The translations under genes and the position numbers were made by a program. From Thuidium tamariscinum (Eukaryota; Streptophyta; Bryopsida; Hypnales; Thuidiaceae): 64,000 nucleotides of DNA. Below the pieces are notes generated by a model. It searched no databases, was not told the DNA's origin, and was given only the letters and a program-made list of their open reading frames with translations. The DNA lies in the NCBI GenBank assembly GCA_947034885.2, contig OX344750.2:11526053-11590052 (forward strand), in the 5' to 3' direction. Below, piece by piece: positions 1-12,030 of this stretch (position 1 is its first letter; the number at the start of each line of letters is the position of its first letter).

Positions 1-1400
1 TTGGTTATGAATTTTCAAGGTCATGGTATATTTGTGTGTTGTCTATGCTAAAAGTCTTTTAAGATGAATCTACAACAAATCAAATATTTACAGATAGAGT
101 CTTGATATGTGACAATTTTCAATGATAGGTTTTATCAGGATTAAGATATAATCAAGGAACACTGTAATCTTGAAATTATGAGCTTAGTGAAATTGGACAA
201 ATAGCCTTATAAAAGTATACCCTAGGTCCTCTCAAACTTTCATTGATTAGACTTAGTGAGAATTACTTTTGAATGACTTGTTTTCTTTGTATACTAAATA
301 TATCTCTTGGTCGACACTTTTGCATTTGATTCAACTTTATTTATATAGTTGCAACTACAAGCCTATTGTGTAAGAGCATTCACTATGCAACTTGCATATT
401 GGTAGTCTTTCTACACAATTATCTTTTCATTGGTTAATAATTAGAATTTAGAATTTATTTTATTAGAAGTGCATCCAAAAGTACTTTGAATATATGCAAA
501 AAAAAGCTTAAACCAAAATCAGTACCACCAAAAGTAAGATGAAAGATAAAAAAATTGACATAGAGGCCTTGACTCAAGTAATTGAGCAAAATCATGCTCA
601 TTGTATGGCAAAATTGATGTACTATTGGCCCAATTTTGCTTGATTTTCTAAGGCTGTTATATTTCCATGTCCTTTAGTTCTCCATATAAGGATTTTATCT
701 CCATCATACAAAGTCTAAATCTACATATAATTGTATTTATTGATTGAAAGTGCTTTTGGATGCACTTCTAATTATGATAATGATTTAAAGTTCTAATTCT
801 AATTATAAACTACTAATAAGAAATTGATAATGTATTTGGAGGGCCAATAAGCTAGGTGCATAGTAGATGTTCTAAGGTGCAAACTTGACCAACTATCAAT
901 ACATCATATGAATATTCTATTGGTATATTTTTAATGATTCTCTTGGCTTCAATTACTTCAATTACTAATCACAAGAAATACAAGAAAAGATAATTCAACT
1001 TGATTCAAATATATCATTTGTTCTACAGACACCCATGTAATATTTTTAATAAAACTACCTGAACAAGCTATTCTTGATGATCTTAGGATCAACATAAAAG
1101 GAGTTGTATCTAATTGTGATGTAAGATTAGATAACTATCCAATCTAAAGTCTTGCCTAAAATGTAATCTCTCTTTGAACATGAGATCCTAGGATGAATTT
1201 TGGATACACCAATTTCTAACATTGTAAAAATTCATAGTTTATTTATATAGTATCCTAAAAAATGCACTACTAATTAGACATTCAATATAATTTCTTTGTT
1301 ACTACATCCAACAAGACTAAACATAAACATTTGTACATAATTCAATAATAGTAACCATGCTTTAACCCTTATTGGGACTATTTTAAAATTTTTAAAAATA
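1..1400. other. AT-rich gene-free flank
   Basis: Low-GC sequence with stop codons in all frames and no protein-like reading frame or RNA gene that I recognise. It is the downstream flank of the thioesterase gene, whose stop codon is at 1447-1449. No polyadenylation site could be chosen with confidence. Confidence 0.5.
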
Positions 1401-1446
1401 AATTACACTTTATGACATTTTTTTGGTGTTGGTCCCTTCTTCTTCT

Positions 1447-4400
1447 TCAAGTAGACTTCGGTCGCCATGTTGTCCTCGCCCTGACAATTTCTTGTGGCTT
1501 GGAGGAGCCGTGAGTTTGGAGAAGGTGAGTGAACTGGCAACCGTGACGGCCAGGTCTGACCAAGAATGTCCAACCACTCTCCGCAAGAGCCCCAGCAGAA
1601 TGGTCTTGACCGTCTTCTTGCTCCAGCATGGTTTTGGAGCCTGTGAGAGACTCAACAGTGGTTTTGCTTTGCAATTCTCGTCGATACTCCAAGGTTAGGC
1701 TCGTCAGATTGTAGGTCTCCAAGTGCTCCTCCGGCACACTCTGCAGACAAAAACATTTGCACATAATTAATTGGCAAAAAAAACCCACAAAAAAACGAAT
1801 TCTTTTGGCACGCTGAGCCATGAACTGAAATGGTGCAGGTAATGCATATGCTCACAAAGTTCAAAGTTGCAGATGTTTCAACAATCTGCAGCTAGAGTGA
1901 AGATACATATGAAAAAATCAGAATGTTGACCATCATCGGCAAAATTTTCTATAAAACTTAAAGAAGCAGAATGCAGCCAATGTTTTACTGGCACAGACTA
2001 TCCAGTGGACTCTTAAGTAAAGTAAAACATCCTAAATCATTTTTTCTCGAGGTTCCTTCGCAGTTCTCATAGTGCGGTAAGGGTGCGCCAACTTACTTCC
2101 AATACAGTTGTTGAATTATAGAATGGCCAGATCATGTTAGGAGTTTTTTTTGTTTTTTTTCTCACCTGAAGGGTCCAGCTGATGTACTTGATGTTGCTCA
2201 CGTGTTGGTTCACGTCCAGGTCTGCCCTGCAAGACTGGAACACAACTCACAGCACGTGATGTTCAGCGCATGTTAAGGCATGAGCTGCATCCATCGTCAA
2301 CTCTAAATAAACTTATGATCAGCAGTTTAGAACCTAGAAAATGTGAACTTGAGAGGGGAAGTTAGGAAGGTGTGGTAGTAAACAATATGCATTAGAGAAA
2401 ATATGGGCTCTCCGGAGGGCCGCTAAGCGCTGCCGGAGAGACCCATCGTAAAGATTTATTTTCATTTCGACAGTTTTTTTTCCTATTGACGTTCGTGTCA
2501 GTTTTGGTGTTGTCAGAGCATTTAATCGTAAAGGAAATACAAAAAAATTCAAGTTTCAGCTTCCAGCTTCCAGGTGGACTGCGAAAGAGGGAACCTGTCA
2601 TCTCTCCCTGACAGATCTAGAATTAAAAAAGAAAGATGCTTAAGATATTCACACAAGCTGAAAGGCATTTCTGTCAGTAATTTCGTCCTTTCAGTAGCTT
2701 AGTAGAGGTGCAATACAGGTGCAGTAATAGATTGGTTTGTCAAAGTCTGACGGCCCTCCACAGAGTCCATATTTTCTCTAATGAAAGATTCTGAATTCTT
2801 GAGAACCAATCACTATCTCTAGAATTATCGCAGCAATTGGGTTAAATTGTGTAGTGGATATCATGTGGCGAGTTTAGAAAATAATCAAGTAGCGAATTTA
2901 GAAATCAAGTGGCAAGTTCAATTTACCTGGAGAGGAGGGCTCACGTACTGCGCACTGAGATGATCTAATTTGGGGATTCGGGGTGAGAGGAGTCCTTTCT
3001 CAGTCTGCTCGAAAACAAATCGGTCGTCCCAAAAGAAAGGGCTCAGCTCTGCTTGGACTGCGTCGGGCATCTTACACAGTCGGCGTGTTGTGGAGTCCAT
3101 CACGCTATAAGTGCTGCGCTATCCAAATGCACGCACGAAACTAGTGGTTTAACATCATCTCAAATGTCTCCCGAAGAAACAATATTGACAACGTAACGGA
3201 CTCGATCAAGATTCTTGAGCTTCTTTCTCAGTGCCCTCACGAAAAGAGAATTATTTTCGATTGTTCACAATCTCTACTCGCTGAAGATGTATTTTACAGT
3301 GATACATAGTGATGCTTTGAAATGAAATAATTTGGTGTGATGAGTCTTTGGGGAGGGATGGTATATTTCTCTAGAAACCAATATGATGACAAGGAACAAA
3401 TGGGCTGCAAATAATTGTACCATGTTGCCCGAACAAGGACTTCATTTGTTTCACAATGACGCACAATCCAGTCTCGTCTCACCCCGCTTTTGCCAGCGCG
3501 AGCCACCCACGAATCAATCTCTATCACACTAGGCCTGCATCACGCCGGTGTGCAAATCATGTTCTCAGATACGAACTAAGTGGTTACTATACTGTCTCAT
3601 GTTCACTCACCAAAATGTTTCTCCAACTATTCCCCTGCACTGAATCTTGTCAAGCACTTGGCTTCAATCACAACTCGGCCATTTTCATCAATTTGTCAAT
3701 TCGATAGCAGGGTTGTCACATTGGACAAGTTACTATTCATTTCTTGTCCAATTGGACAAGTCTCGGACAGTTCATTTTTTGTCCAATTGGACAAGAAATG
3801 AATAGTAACTTGTCCAATGTGACAACCTTGTTCAATAGCAGTTTTTGCAGTTTAAACAGTGAACTAATTACATTTGACTGGAACTTACAAATGTTTCATC
3901 CCTCATTTGACATGAAGTCTTGAGCATTTTTCTCGAAGACTCCAAGTGAACCTTTTATGAACCGATTCAGGGCATACTGAGACAGGGTCACATGATTTGT
4001 GAGTCTAAAGAATATTCGATTGCAACTTGTTGCTGAAAAATCAATGCCCGGAGTGTTTATCAGAACGGCAAAATTTCAAGATATTGGCCCTCGTATGTCT
4101 GACTCCAACCTGGACCCTGGATCTGCAGGATACGAGTCCAAAATTTTGCCGGAGAGCTTGGCCTGTGAATTTTGAGATCTTGGCAATTCGTAATTACACA
4201 CCGTCAGAACTAATGAATATGACCACGCGCGTTATTCTTACCATTTTGGAAACTCCTCCACTTCCACGTGCATCTTAGCCACAACCCAGATGAGTCCATG
4301 ACGGTTCATGGCCTTTGTAGCCCCAAATCCATCCTCCGTAATTCCCATTAATTGGACATGGCACAGGGAGACTTCCTGCAAATTGAAACATGCTTAATTA

Positions 4401-4980
4401 CCCAATGCTCAATTAAACTCATTTTTTCCTGCAGCTGTTTAGCACCACAAACGATTCTGAAAAACAGTCTGAGTATTTCTAAACTGTTTCGTCAGAAATG
4501 CGGCTCAAGAAAATTCTGAATCTTAAAGAGCACTCGGATACAAACTTGGAAAAAGCTGAATATTGTTGTGATCGATATTGCCTTGTCTGCACCCACTTCG
4601 TACGAACGAATCACAAATTTCTGTCTGAACAACAAGCGATTCTCCAAAAATCCACCGCTGCACAACTGATGCAATGGATCATCGGAATTAGACTTCATGA
4701 TCTGCTGTGCATCTGGTTTTCCTGAGCTTGGTTTAACCAAAGTATCCTGAGCCACAGCTTCGGAATGAAACAACTTGACAGCCTTGTCCTGTGATGGCAT
4801 TTGGCTTCTGTCCATCATGGCTCCAACTGCTGCCACGCTAGATTTTGAAACTGTGCGTGAGCTTTTCTTCCACCTCATCAGTGAGGAGTTCAGCATAGAA
4901 TGCGGGATGCATAATTTTTCAGTGCTGATGGGCTGCAGCCAGTGTGTCGAACCGCTTCGAAGATTCAGGATATTAGCCAT
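1447..4980 (-). CDS. FATA: Plastid acyl-ACP thioesterase, FATA type
   Basis: The enzyme hydrolyses acyl-ACP (FATA prefers oleoyl-ACP) in the plastid stroma, releasing fatty acids for export. Six minus-strand exons join in frame: 4546-4980, 4242-4375, 3421-3534, 2927-3113, 2166-2234 and 1447-1740, giving 410 residues, close to the family's usual length. All introns are GT-AG. Residues 1 to about 110 are unconserved and Ser/Lys-rich, consistent with a transit peptide. The body then follows the family order: KFVIRSYEVG, then GITEDGFGATKAMNRHGLIW of the first hotdog domain, VRRDWIV, STTRRL, the catalytic block ADLDVNQHVSNIKYISW carrying the Asp, Asn and His, and LTLEYRRE, ending in TTWRP. The DLDVNQHV block and the last-exon pattern favour FATA over FATB. 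The start is the ATG at 4978-4980; an upstream TTG is not used. Identity is very secure; exon 5's acceptor (2235-2236) was chosen by frame. Confidence 0.95.
3708..3830. mobile_element. hAT-like MITE in a FATA intron
   Basis: A 123-bp element within the intron between FATA exons 2 and 3. It starts CAGGGTTGTCACATTGG and ends CCAATGTGACAACCTTG. The arms continue as an inverted repeat of about 50 bp that includes GGACAAGTTACTATTCAT, with a loop of about 20 bp. The flanks TTCGATAG (3700-3707) and TTCAATAG (3831-3838) agree at 7 of 8 positions, the duplication length of hAT elements. The CAGGG/CAAGG end also fits hAT. It has no coding capacity. Confidence 0.85.
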
Positions 4981-5900
4981 AATCAAACAATTTCAACAGT
5001 TCCTCCTCCTGAAAATTTCCAAAACCATTGGTCAACTCAATGAGAAGCACACATGGATCGATGTGTTACGAAAGCACGAATCAAACCATGCTTGCAAGTT
5101 CTACAACTTCCACTGTGACAAGAACGACATAGATCGAAAAAGATTTGCCTTCAAGATCGAGTTCGAATTCTCAGCTGCAAGTTACCAATTGACGTGCGTT
5201 GCAAGTAACTGTAATTTCGGAGGCAAGTTCGATTCAGTCTGTAGGCGTGATACTGTATATGAAAACAAGTGGCTCAAATGTCCCTCAATTGGTGAACATG
5301 AATGGATTTGAGGAGTCGATCGATCCTGAATTTGTGATCGAATGGGTGACTGATATAGTTTCGAGTCTTGCGCAAATTTCGTGAAGATTAAATTACACGT
5401 CACTGAGGCCTCGAGTCCACCTGCAGTCGATCACAGACAGATCGAGCAGGTGGTTTGCTTTACGTGCTTGATCGACTCTCTTTCCAAATCGATCATTCGT
5501 TCATTTGCAGCTAGAGAGATGATCGATGGTCCCTACTGTAGTACTGATATGACAGCAACATTCGAATGCAGACTGCAACGTCTTGCCTCAATCTTGACAA
5601 TGCTTTCTGCTTTTCATAATCACACGAGTGAAAGTCTTCAATTCCCTGTGGTCCGGAGCCAGCAGTAGCTAGATTATTGTCGTTAAAGTCAGTTGCAGTG
5701 TACGTTTGCACAATAATTTCCACATTTCGTAGTCGCAGTGAATATAAGTTACATGCATGCAGGATGATGGTGCAACCACCAATAAATTAAAGTACTGCTG
5801 ATCGGTGAAGTGCCAGCCAGTCTCCAGAAAAGTGGCGGCTGTTCTACGGACGACTCCTGCTCAAATTCAATTCTGGTCGAAAGGTTGTGTGCTTTCTTCA
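4981..5900 (-). other. Probable 5' leader and promoter region of FATA
   Basis: This stretch has higher GC than the spacer beyond 5900 and directly precedes the FATA start codon on the minus strand. Open frames on both strands show no conserved motif. It most likely holds the 5' untranslated region, perhaps with a leader intron, and the promoter. No TATA element could be assigned. Confidence 0.4.
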
Positions 5901-6455
5901 ATTCTCAGGCCAGGGTCTTGCTCATGTGAATTTAGTCTATTCTGTCAGTGTGGACGTTGATTGGGAGTCCATGACTGCATTGATTACCCTACCAATACGG
6001 TGGAGACACCTCAAACCATTAGTATAAGCAAATCAGCATATATAGTTCATTGTTTTTTTTTGTATTTCTTATGAAGTGACTAAGTGGAAATATTTCATTT
6101 TATTGTGGAGCTCCAAATCTCAACATTCATATATTGGATAGAAAATATCATATTAGCACATAATACATATCTATCATTTTATTTTCATTCATTATTTGGC
6201 AATTTTATATATTATTTTTAAGTTTTTTAAAGTTTTTTGGCGATTTTATCCAAAAATTTACGGGTTTTTTCTATAGGCTTGGTGCCAAGCCAAAAAATTT
6301 TGTGCAATTTTGCACCAAATTGCCAAAAAACAACTTTATATAGTTGGAGGCACTTGGTGTTAGGGATTGTTATTAGTGAGGGTCTTAAGAATGAATTTAA
6401 ACCTATTTTTGTACCAAATTCATGTTGCAAACATCACTTCTAACATCAAGTGTGA
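5901..6455. other. AT-rich spacer, nothing recognised
   Basis: AT-rich sequence between the FATA upstream region and the element at 6461. It has short open frames without protein-like composition. Nothing else seen. Confidence 0.4.
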
Positions 6456-6460
6456 ACATA

Positions 6461-7359
6461 GGTGATTCCAAGAAACATTTGTCTTACTTTTTGTCCCCTT
6501 GCCTTTAGACAAGTGTTTTTTTGCTCATAACTTTTGTATCTTTTGTCTTTTTCTTTGAAATTTGAAGTGTTCAAAGGTATATGAAATAGTTTCAAATGTT
6601 CAATAATTTTTTTGACTTTTTAAAAGTTATTATACTATTTTGAACAACCCCTGATTTTATGTCTACCTTGGTTATTTTAGGGTTTTTTAGTACTATTAAT
6701 AACCCAAAAATTCAAATTTGAAGCTCAAAATTGACATAAACGGGCTTCTACTACAGTTATACAATCCTTCAAAAGATTTTCTTATGATAGTAAACTTTCC
6801 ACCTTCTGCATCTGCTCAAAGTGCACTACCTTTACATAAGTGCAAAGAATACAATTTTATTTTCTTAGAGATGAGAAATTGAGAATGGTTGAAAAGAAGT
6901 ACCTTAAAGTTTGAAAAAAAATTGGAAGGGGGGGGATTTTTTTGGAATTCTTTTACTATTTTTAAAAATCAAACATCAAAATGGTCAATTTCGTTAAAAT
7001 GGAAGTATTCCAATAAAATGGCATGACATTCCATTAAAATGGCATGATATTCTATTAAAATGGCACATTTTCTTCCTCTACCTCTAGGCCTCTATGTCAA
7101 AATGGTACATGAAATATGTCAAAATGGCACTTGAAATTTGTCAAAGTGGCACATGGAATATGTCAAAATGGCACTCGGAATACCACCATTTTAACAAAAT
7201 TGACCATCAAAATTCTTAATTTTCATGGTATTTTCCATCACACTTTGAGAGTACATAGCTCTTAGAGATTATTTTTTTAAATTTTATTCCAAAATTTACA
7301 ATATTCCAATACAAAGGCCATTTTGAGCCAAAATTATTAAGTGTTTCTTGCAATGATCC
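6461..7359 (+). mobile_element. Non-autonomous derivative of the large element
   Basis: An 899-bp element. Its 5' end GGTGATTCCAAGAAACA and 3' end TGTTTCTTGCAATGATCC match the ends of the 18.4-kb element at 17176-35578. The similarity extends about 280 bp inside the 5' end: both carry TTTTTGTCCCCTTG, TCATAACTTTTG and TGTCTACCTTGG in the same order and spacing. Over about 40 bp inside the 3' end both carry TTTTGAGCCAAAAT followed by TTAAGTGTTTCTTGCAAT. The flanks ACATA (6456-6460) and ACATG (7360-7364) agree at 4 of 5 bases. The internal sequence has no transposase and contains a second, nested element. Confidence 0.85.
6982..7206. mobile_element. Nested 225-bp MITE (TGGYMAATTT family)
   Basis: Terminal inverted repeats of about 30 bp: TGGTCAATTTCGTTAAAATGG on the left and the complement of CCATTTTAACAAAATTGACCA on the right, one mismatch in the first 21 bp. 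The outer bases are flanked by identical TCAAAA at 6976-6981 and 7207-7212. The inside is a run of degenerate repeats of AAAATGGCA type. It is inserted into the element at 6461-7359 and so is younger than it. Related copies lie at 36578 and 44510. Confidence 0.8.
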
Positions 7360-9002
7360 ACATGTAAAATTCATATTCATGAGTTTTCACAAATAAATTA
7401 AAAAAATTTGGATAAGACATGTAATTTCTATGAATGCTTAAAATAGAAGCTCCCATTAGGAGGAATTTGAGGGCTCCAAAGGGTCATTTTGGGACTGTTC
7501 CCAAAACTGGTCTGGGAACGGCTAGTTGCGGCTAGCATTTCTCAAAAAAAAAAAATTCTTTTTTTTGGAGCCTGAAATATGAAAAAAAGTCCCAAAAACA
7601 AATTCAAAGAAAAAGAAGTTAATGACGTGGCAGTCGCTCGACCACGTAGGATTCTTGCAAAACTGCGTTCCTGTAGCAAATTACGCAATTTTGGACTGTG
7701 GGAACTCGCGGGCTCCTAGAGACCTCAAATCTCTCCTAATGCTAAACCACTAAAACTGTCATATAGTTGGATTCTAAAACCAAAATCTATAAAAAATAGC
7801 ATTCAACTAGTCATAGTTATATAAAGGGATCTAGATTTATGACACTTTTGAGGGGCATTTTTTTTTAGGTTTAGGGTCACTTCAAAGAAAATGTAATATG
7901 CATAAATGGATATATAGACAATTTTGGGTGTTTCTCTTAGAGACAAATGGATCTGTTGGAGGGTGATTCGCAAAAAAGCATATTCTATTATTTTGTTGCT
8001 TTTGATTCAATACTTGATTTTTTTTTATTTCTATCATTTCTTAAAGTACTTGAATGAGAGAAAAATACTTTTGAGAACCAAAAAAATTGTCTAATGTTTA
8101 AGAATTTAAGAAAATTGTAATTTAGAAAGATGAAGTACATAGAATAAGTTTTTAAGTAGGATGACTTGAAAAAATTGCAAAATCTAAAGGAAATAGCTAC
8201 ATTGGAGAATTTAATCTTAGCCGTTATGGAGAGCAATTGGTGAAGACTTTTTAAAATTTAATTGCATAGGTATGTAGAAACATCTATATGCTCAATTGCT
8301 CATCTTTCATATTAAAAAGTATTTCATTAAGTAACAAAAACATATTCTAGGAAGAAATCAATGTGATGTAACATATATATGACCAAACTATGTAAAATAG
8401 ATATCTTTATATTTTAAATAGGTTTTAGCAAAGTAATAGTATCATCATGCTGAAATGACAAAATTAGTTACAAAGTGAGACTAAAATAGCACAATGTAGT
8501 TAACACCTAAAGGTTTTTGACTATGTTTTCACAAAAATTGCTCCAAAATTGTCATTTCTAGGACAACTACTAAATTTTAAGAAAATAAAACTATTTGAAC
8601 AAATGTAATTGTAGGATATTTTAGTAAACTAGTTTGAAAAGATGTGAAAAAAATTTCAAACTTTTTTATTGTGTAGATTGCAAGATATTAGTGTTTGAAG
8701 TGACAAAAATCATTCTTTTACCATTGCTGAAATCTGGACAATTGCACTTCAGAAAGTTTCATTTGTATGGAAAAATGTCTAAAATGGAAAAATGGAAAAA
8801 TAGTAAGTAGAAAAAAGTAGAGAACGATTCAAAATACTAAATTATTAACAATTTGTTAATAGATTTTAAAAAAAGCCAATCCCAATGGTTGTAATGTTGT
8901 ATTAAAAAATCTACATCCAATATTTTTGATTTTTTTCAAAAATACTAAAAATTGAATTAAATATAGAATCTCAAACTCTTTTGTAGTGTAGAGATTTTAT
9001 AA
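7360..9002. repeat. AT-rich region of old dispersed repeats
   Basis: No gene. The part around 8500-8720 reappears inverted at about 41240-41420; for example GTGTAGATTGCAAGATATTAG has a near-identical complement near 41250. A block at 7624-7646 containing GCAGTCGCTCGACCACG has an inverted near-copy at 63165-63187. A possible degenerate element end, GGGTGATTCGCAAAAAAG, lies near 7961. Confidence 0.55.
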
Positions 9003-10493
9003 GGGTGAATGCAAAAAAGACTTGTACTATTTGGCGTCACACTTTGAGTGATGGAGTTGTCATGAGCTATAACTTTTAGAGCATTAACTATTTTAACTTT
9101 CAATTTTTATTAGAGATGGCTAACTTGATAGTAATCAATATTCTTTCTTTTTTTTAAATTAAAAAATCATTTTATATTTAAATTCCAATTTCTCTAATTT
9201 GTCACACTTTGTGGTCCGGGTTTTTTTAATATTGGGGAGATAGTGCTTTAAATTAATGATTTAGAGGGTCATTGCAAGAAACGGTGGTCCTATTCTCCGT
9301 CACAATGGGAGTGACGTCATTCTTTTCTGCTATAACTTTTGAATAAAAATATTCGAGAATATGAAATAATTATTGGACCTCTCTAACTTGATGGTTTTTA
9401 CATCCCTTATTTTTCAGAAATTAAAAAAAATCATTTTATATTTAAAATTAATTTTTGTTAATTTGTCACAAACTGAGGTTTAGGGGTTTTTACTACGTTA
9501 GGAGTACCCAAATTTAATGATCTAAAGTTGAAATTTTCATGGTTCATTTGCGTAGTAGCAAAGTATATTCCTACCAACTAGTTTTCTAAAAATATATTAT
9601 TTTATGTCCTCCACATGCATGTAAACAACACTCCAATTGCACGCAATTCCTGACCATTGACAATAGTACTAAGATTATTTTTTTGGTGAAATCTCATCAC
9701 CATCAACTCTTCTCAAATGGCCAATTTTTAGATTTGAGAAAAAGAGCTTTTCCTATTTTTTACAAATTAAAATGTAATTATGCTCACTTTCATGAGATTT
9801 TCCACTTTTCTAGTTCTCCTACTTAGAGAATTTTCCTAAGGTTTTCCTCCATAGGGTACCTTCTTCTTTAAGGTGTGTACATTGTACATATTTTTCATAT
9901 TTTTTAAAAATTGTTTTTCTAATTAAATAGTACTCCTAAAGAAAAAGGGGGAGTACTATTGAAACGCTACGCTTTTTGAACGCCGTTTCTTGCAATGACC
10001 CTAGAGCTGAGATTTCTAGAAGTCAATTCCTACACTAGGTAGGCATGTTTCTACCAAAGGAAATTTAAAAAACTATTATTTTCTTTCCTCTCTATGTGTG
10101 CTAACAAGCCTCCCTTGCGCACACATTTTTGAACAATCAAGATGGTTTTTAGATCATCATTTTAGTGAAATATCTTTACCATAAAGTCTTACCAAATGTC
10201 CAATTTTTAGTTTTAAGAAAAATTACTTTCCCCATTTTTTACAAATTAAAATGTGAAACTATACCAAAAGTTACAATTTTCATAAAATTCATAACACTTT
10301 TCTAGTTCTCCTACTTAGAGAATTTTTCTATAATTTCCCTTCCTAGGGTACCTTCTTCTTAAAGGTATATACATCAAACATATTTTTCACTTTAAAAAAA
10401 AATTGATTTACTAATTATACACAACTCCCAAAGAAAAAAATGAGTATTGTGCAAAATGCTACGCTTTTTGGCAAGTCTTTCTTGCAATGACCC
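9003..10493. mobile_element. Non-autonomous element of the same family, interrupted
   Basis: Outer ends GGGTGAATGCAAAAAAGACTTG and GCAAGTCTTTCTTGCAATGACCC form an inverted repeat of about 22 bp. ATAA lies directly outside both ends (8999-9002 and 10494-10497). Removing the inner insertion at 9267-10001 leaves an element of about 750 bp. Its internal sequence aligns with that of the inserted copy: TAATGATTTAGAGCTGAG here against TAATGATCTAAAGTTGAA in the insert. They therefore belong to one subfamily. Confidence 0.75.
9267..10001. mobile_element. Second copy nested in the first, TSD TAGAG
   Basis: A 735-bp element with ends GGTCATTGCAAGAAACGG and CCGTTTCTTGCAATGACCC, flanked by TAGAG at 9262-9266 and 10002-10006. 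The flanking sequence rejoined across one TAGAG is colinear with the homologous internal region of the insert itself, so the pre-insertion site can be read. This is direct support for a 5-bp target duplication in the family. Confidence 0.85.
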
Positions 10494-10497
10494 ATAA

Positions 10498-11950
10498 CTA
10501 ACCACAAACTATCCCAAACTAAGAATCCTCATAACTATTCTCATTCATCAAAATGGAATGATTCAAAGCTTTTCAATTAGATAAAAATCAAATAAACCAA
10601 TTTCAAATTTTTTATTTCTTAAAAAAAAGAATTTTGAAGAATTTTTTTTTTGTGCCCCAATTGCTTGCTGAGCAATGAAAACTACATAACATATAATAAC
10701 TTTTGAATCAAAAGTTATGAAAATTGTTGGGCTTTAAAGCTACACCCTTGGAAAATGTTATGTAAGAACTTCAAAGAAAAAAAGAAAAATTCCATTCATA
10801 GGAACTTGCACAAAATCCCTATCTTGCAAAAAAATGCACTTTGGTCCTTTGGGGGTTAAAATATAGATATATATATTTTATAAACTTTTGTTATATAACA
10901 AGTCACATTGATTTCTTTCTAGATTATATTCTTGTTACTTAATGGGGGTGTTTTTTAATATGAAAGATGAGCATATATATGGATGATTGGATGTTCACTA
11001 CATACCTATGCTATTAAAAGAAATTTGATCAATAATTGTTTTCAATAAAACTACTATGCCTTGTACCATTGCTATAATCAAATCTAATTTTTGAATGTAT
11101 AAAACCTTTGAAATTAAGCAGAAAGAAGTAGCAAATGATTCAAAATACAAAATTATTGATAATTTATTTATAGAACATATTGTGTAAAGATTTTGAAGTA
11201 AATTATTAATAATTTATTTATAGAACATGTATACTTAGGCACATGTTGTGTAAAATTTTTGAAGTGAAAATATGAAAATCCATTTGTAGTAAGCTACCCA
11301 TAATCACTATGTTGCCAAAAAATTTGGGCCTTCAGGGGCTTAAGAATATTTGATTCATAGGGCTTGAATGCTCAACAAAACTACATTACCAAATGTTTGG
11401 GCAACCTTAAGAAAAATTATGTTGCTTTGTGCTTGATCATGAATATCTTACACACACATTACTTTAAGACCCTAATTTTTTTTTCCAATCCTACGATTAT
11501 AACAATCAATTACAACATCCTACAACAAATTAAAAAGATTTGAAATGGATAAAATTTAATTAGTTAAAGTCCTAGTTTTACAAAGTGCTATTTTTGACCA
11601 TTTTGGAGATATTTCGTATTCAAAGAACTTACTTTAGGTTTGAATGGAACTCCCTTTTAACATTAACCGTTAAATAAAAGTGAATTTGTTGTAATGTTAA
11701 CAATGACAATGAAGTAAAAGTGAGTTCATTGTAATGTTAACAATTAAGAGAAAAAATGAATCATTGTTCATCTTTATTTATTCCAAACATAATTCCATAG
11801 TCACATAGATGTCACTTTTTGGTGGAGAAGTGAAATGCCTTCTGTGGATCTTCACTCATTCAACTATTGAAATGATGAACATTGTAGCCATTGCTTGTCT
11901 TTGATCCACATTGCATAGAACTTGTAAAAACTCTTCTAACAGTCCTGTAA
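10498..11950. repeat. Dispersed repeat with inverted relative at 41-42 kb
   Basis: No gene. Blocks near 10520-10740 (ATCCTCATAAC, then ATGGAATGA, then GTTATGAAAATTGTTGGGC, then TAAAGCTAC) occur in the same order on the opposite strand at about 42080-41840. The 11220-11340 portion also resembles that locus. This is a long, decayed repeat rather than a functional feature. Confidence 0.6.
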
Positions 11951-12030
11951 TTAAGCATAATTAAGCATAATTAAGCATGATTAAGCATAATTAAGCATGA
12001 TTAAGCATAATTAAGCATGATTAAGCATGA
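11951..12030. repeat. 10-bp tandem repeat overlapping a stop codon
   Basis: Eight exact-length units of TTAAGCATRA (R is A or G), in phase from 11951 to 12030. On the minus strand the last unit supplies the final codons His-Ala and the TAA stop (12021-12023) of the amino acid permease. The remaining units form the start of its 3' untranslated region, so the array appears to have grown out from the stop-codon segment. Confidence 0.95.

Noticed and set aside
4775-5311. A 178-residue plus-strand frame over the FATA first exon and its upstream region
   Set aside because: It lies opposite the FATA coding exon for part of its length and has no recognisable domain.
11951-12030. CRISPR-like short repeats
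   Set aside because: Units are contiguous without spacers and the context is a plant nuclear gene; it is a simple tandem repeat.
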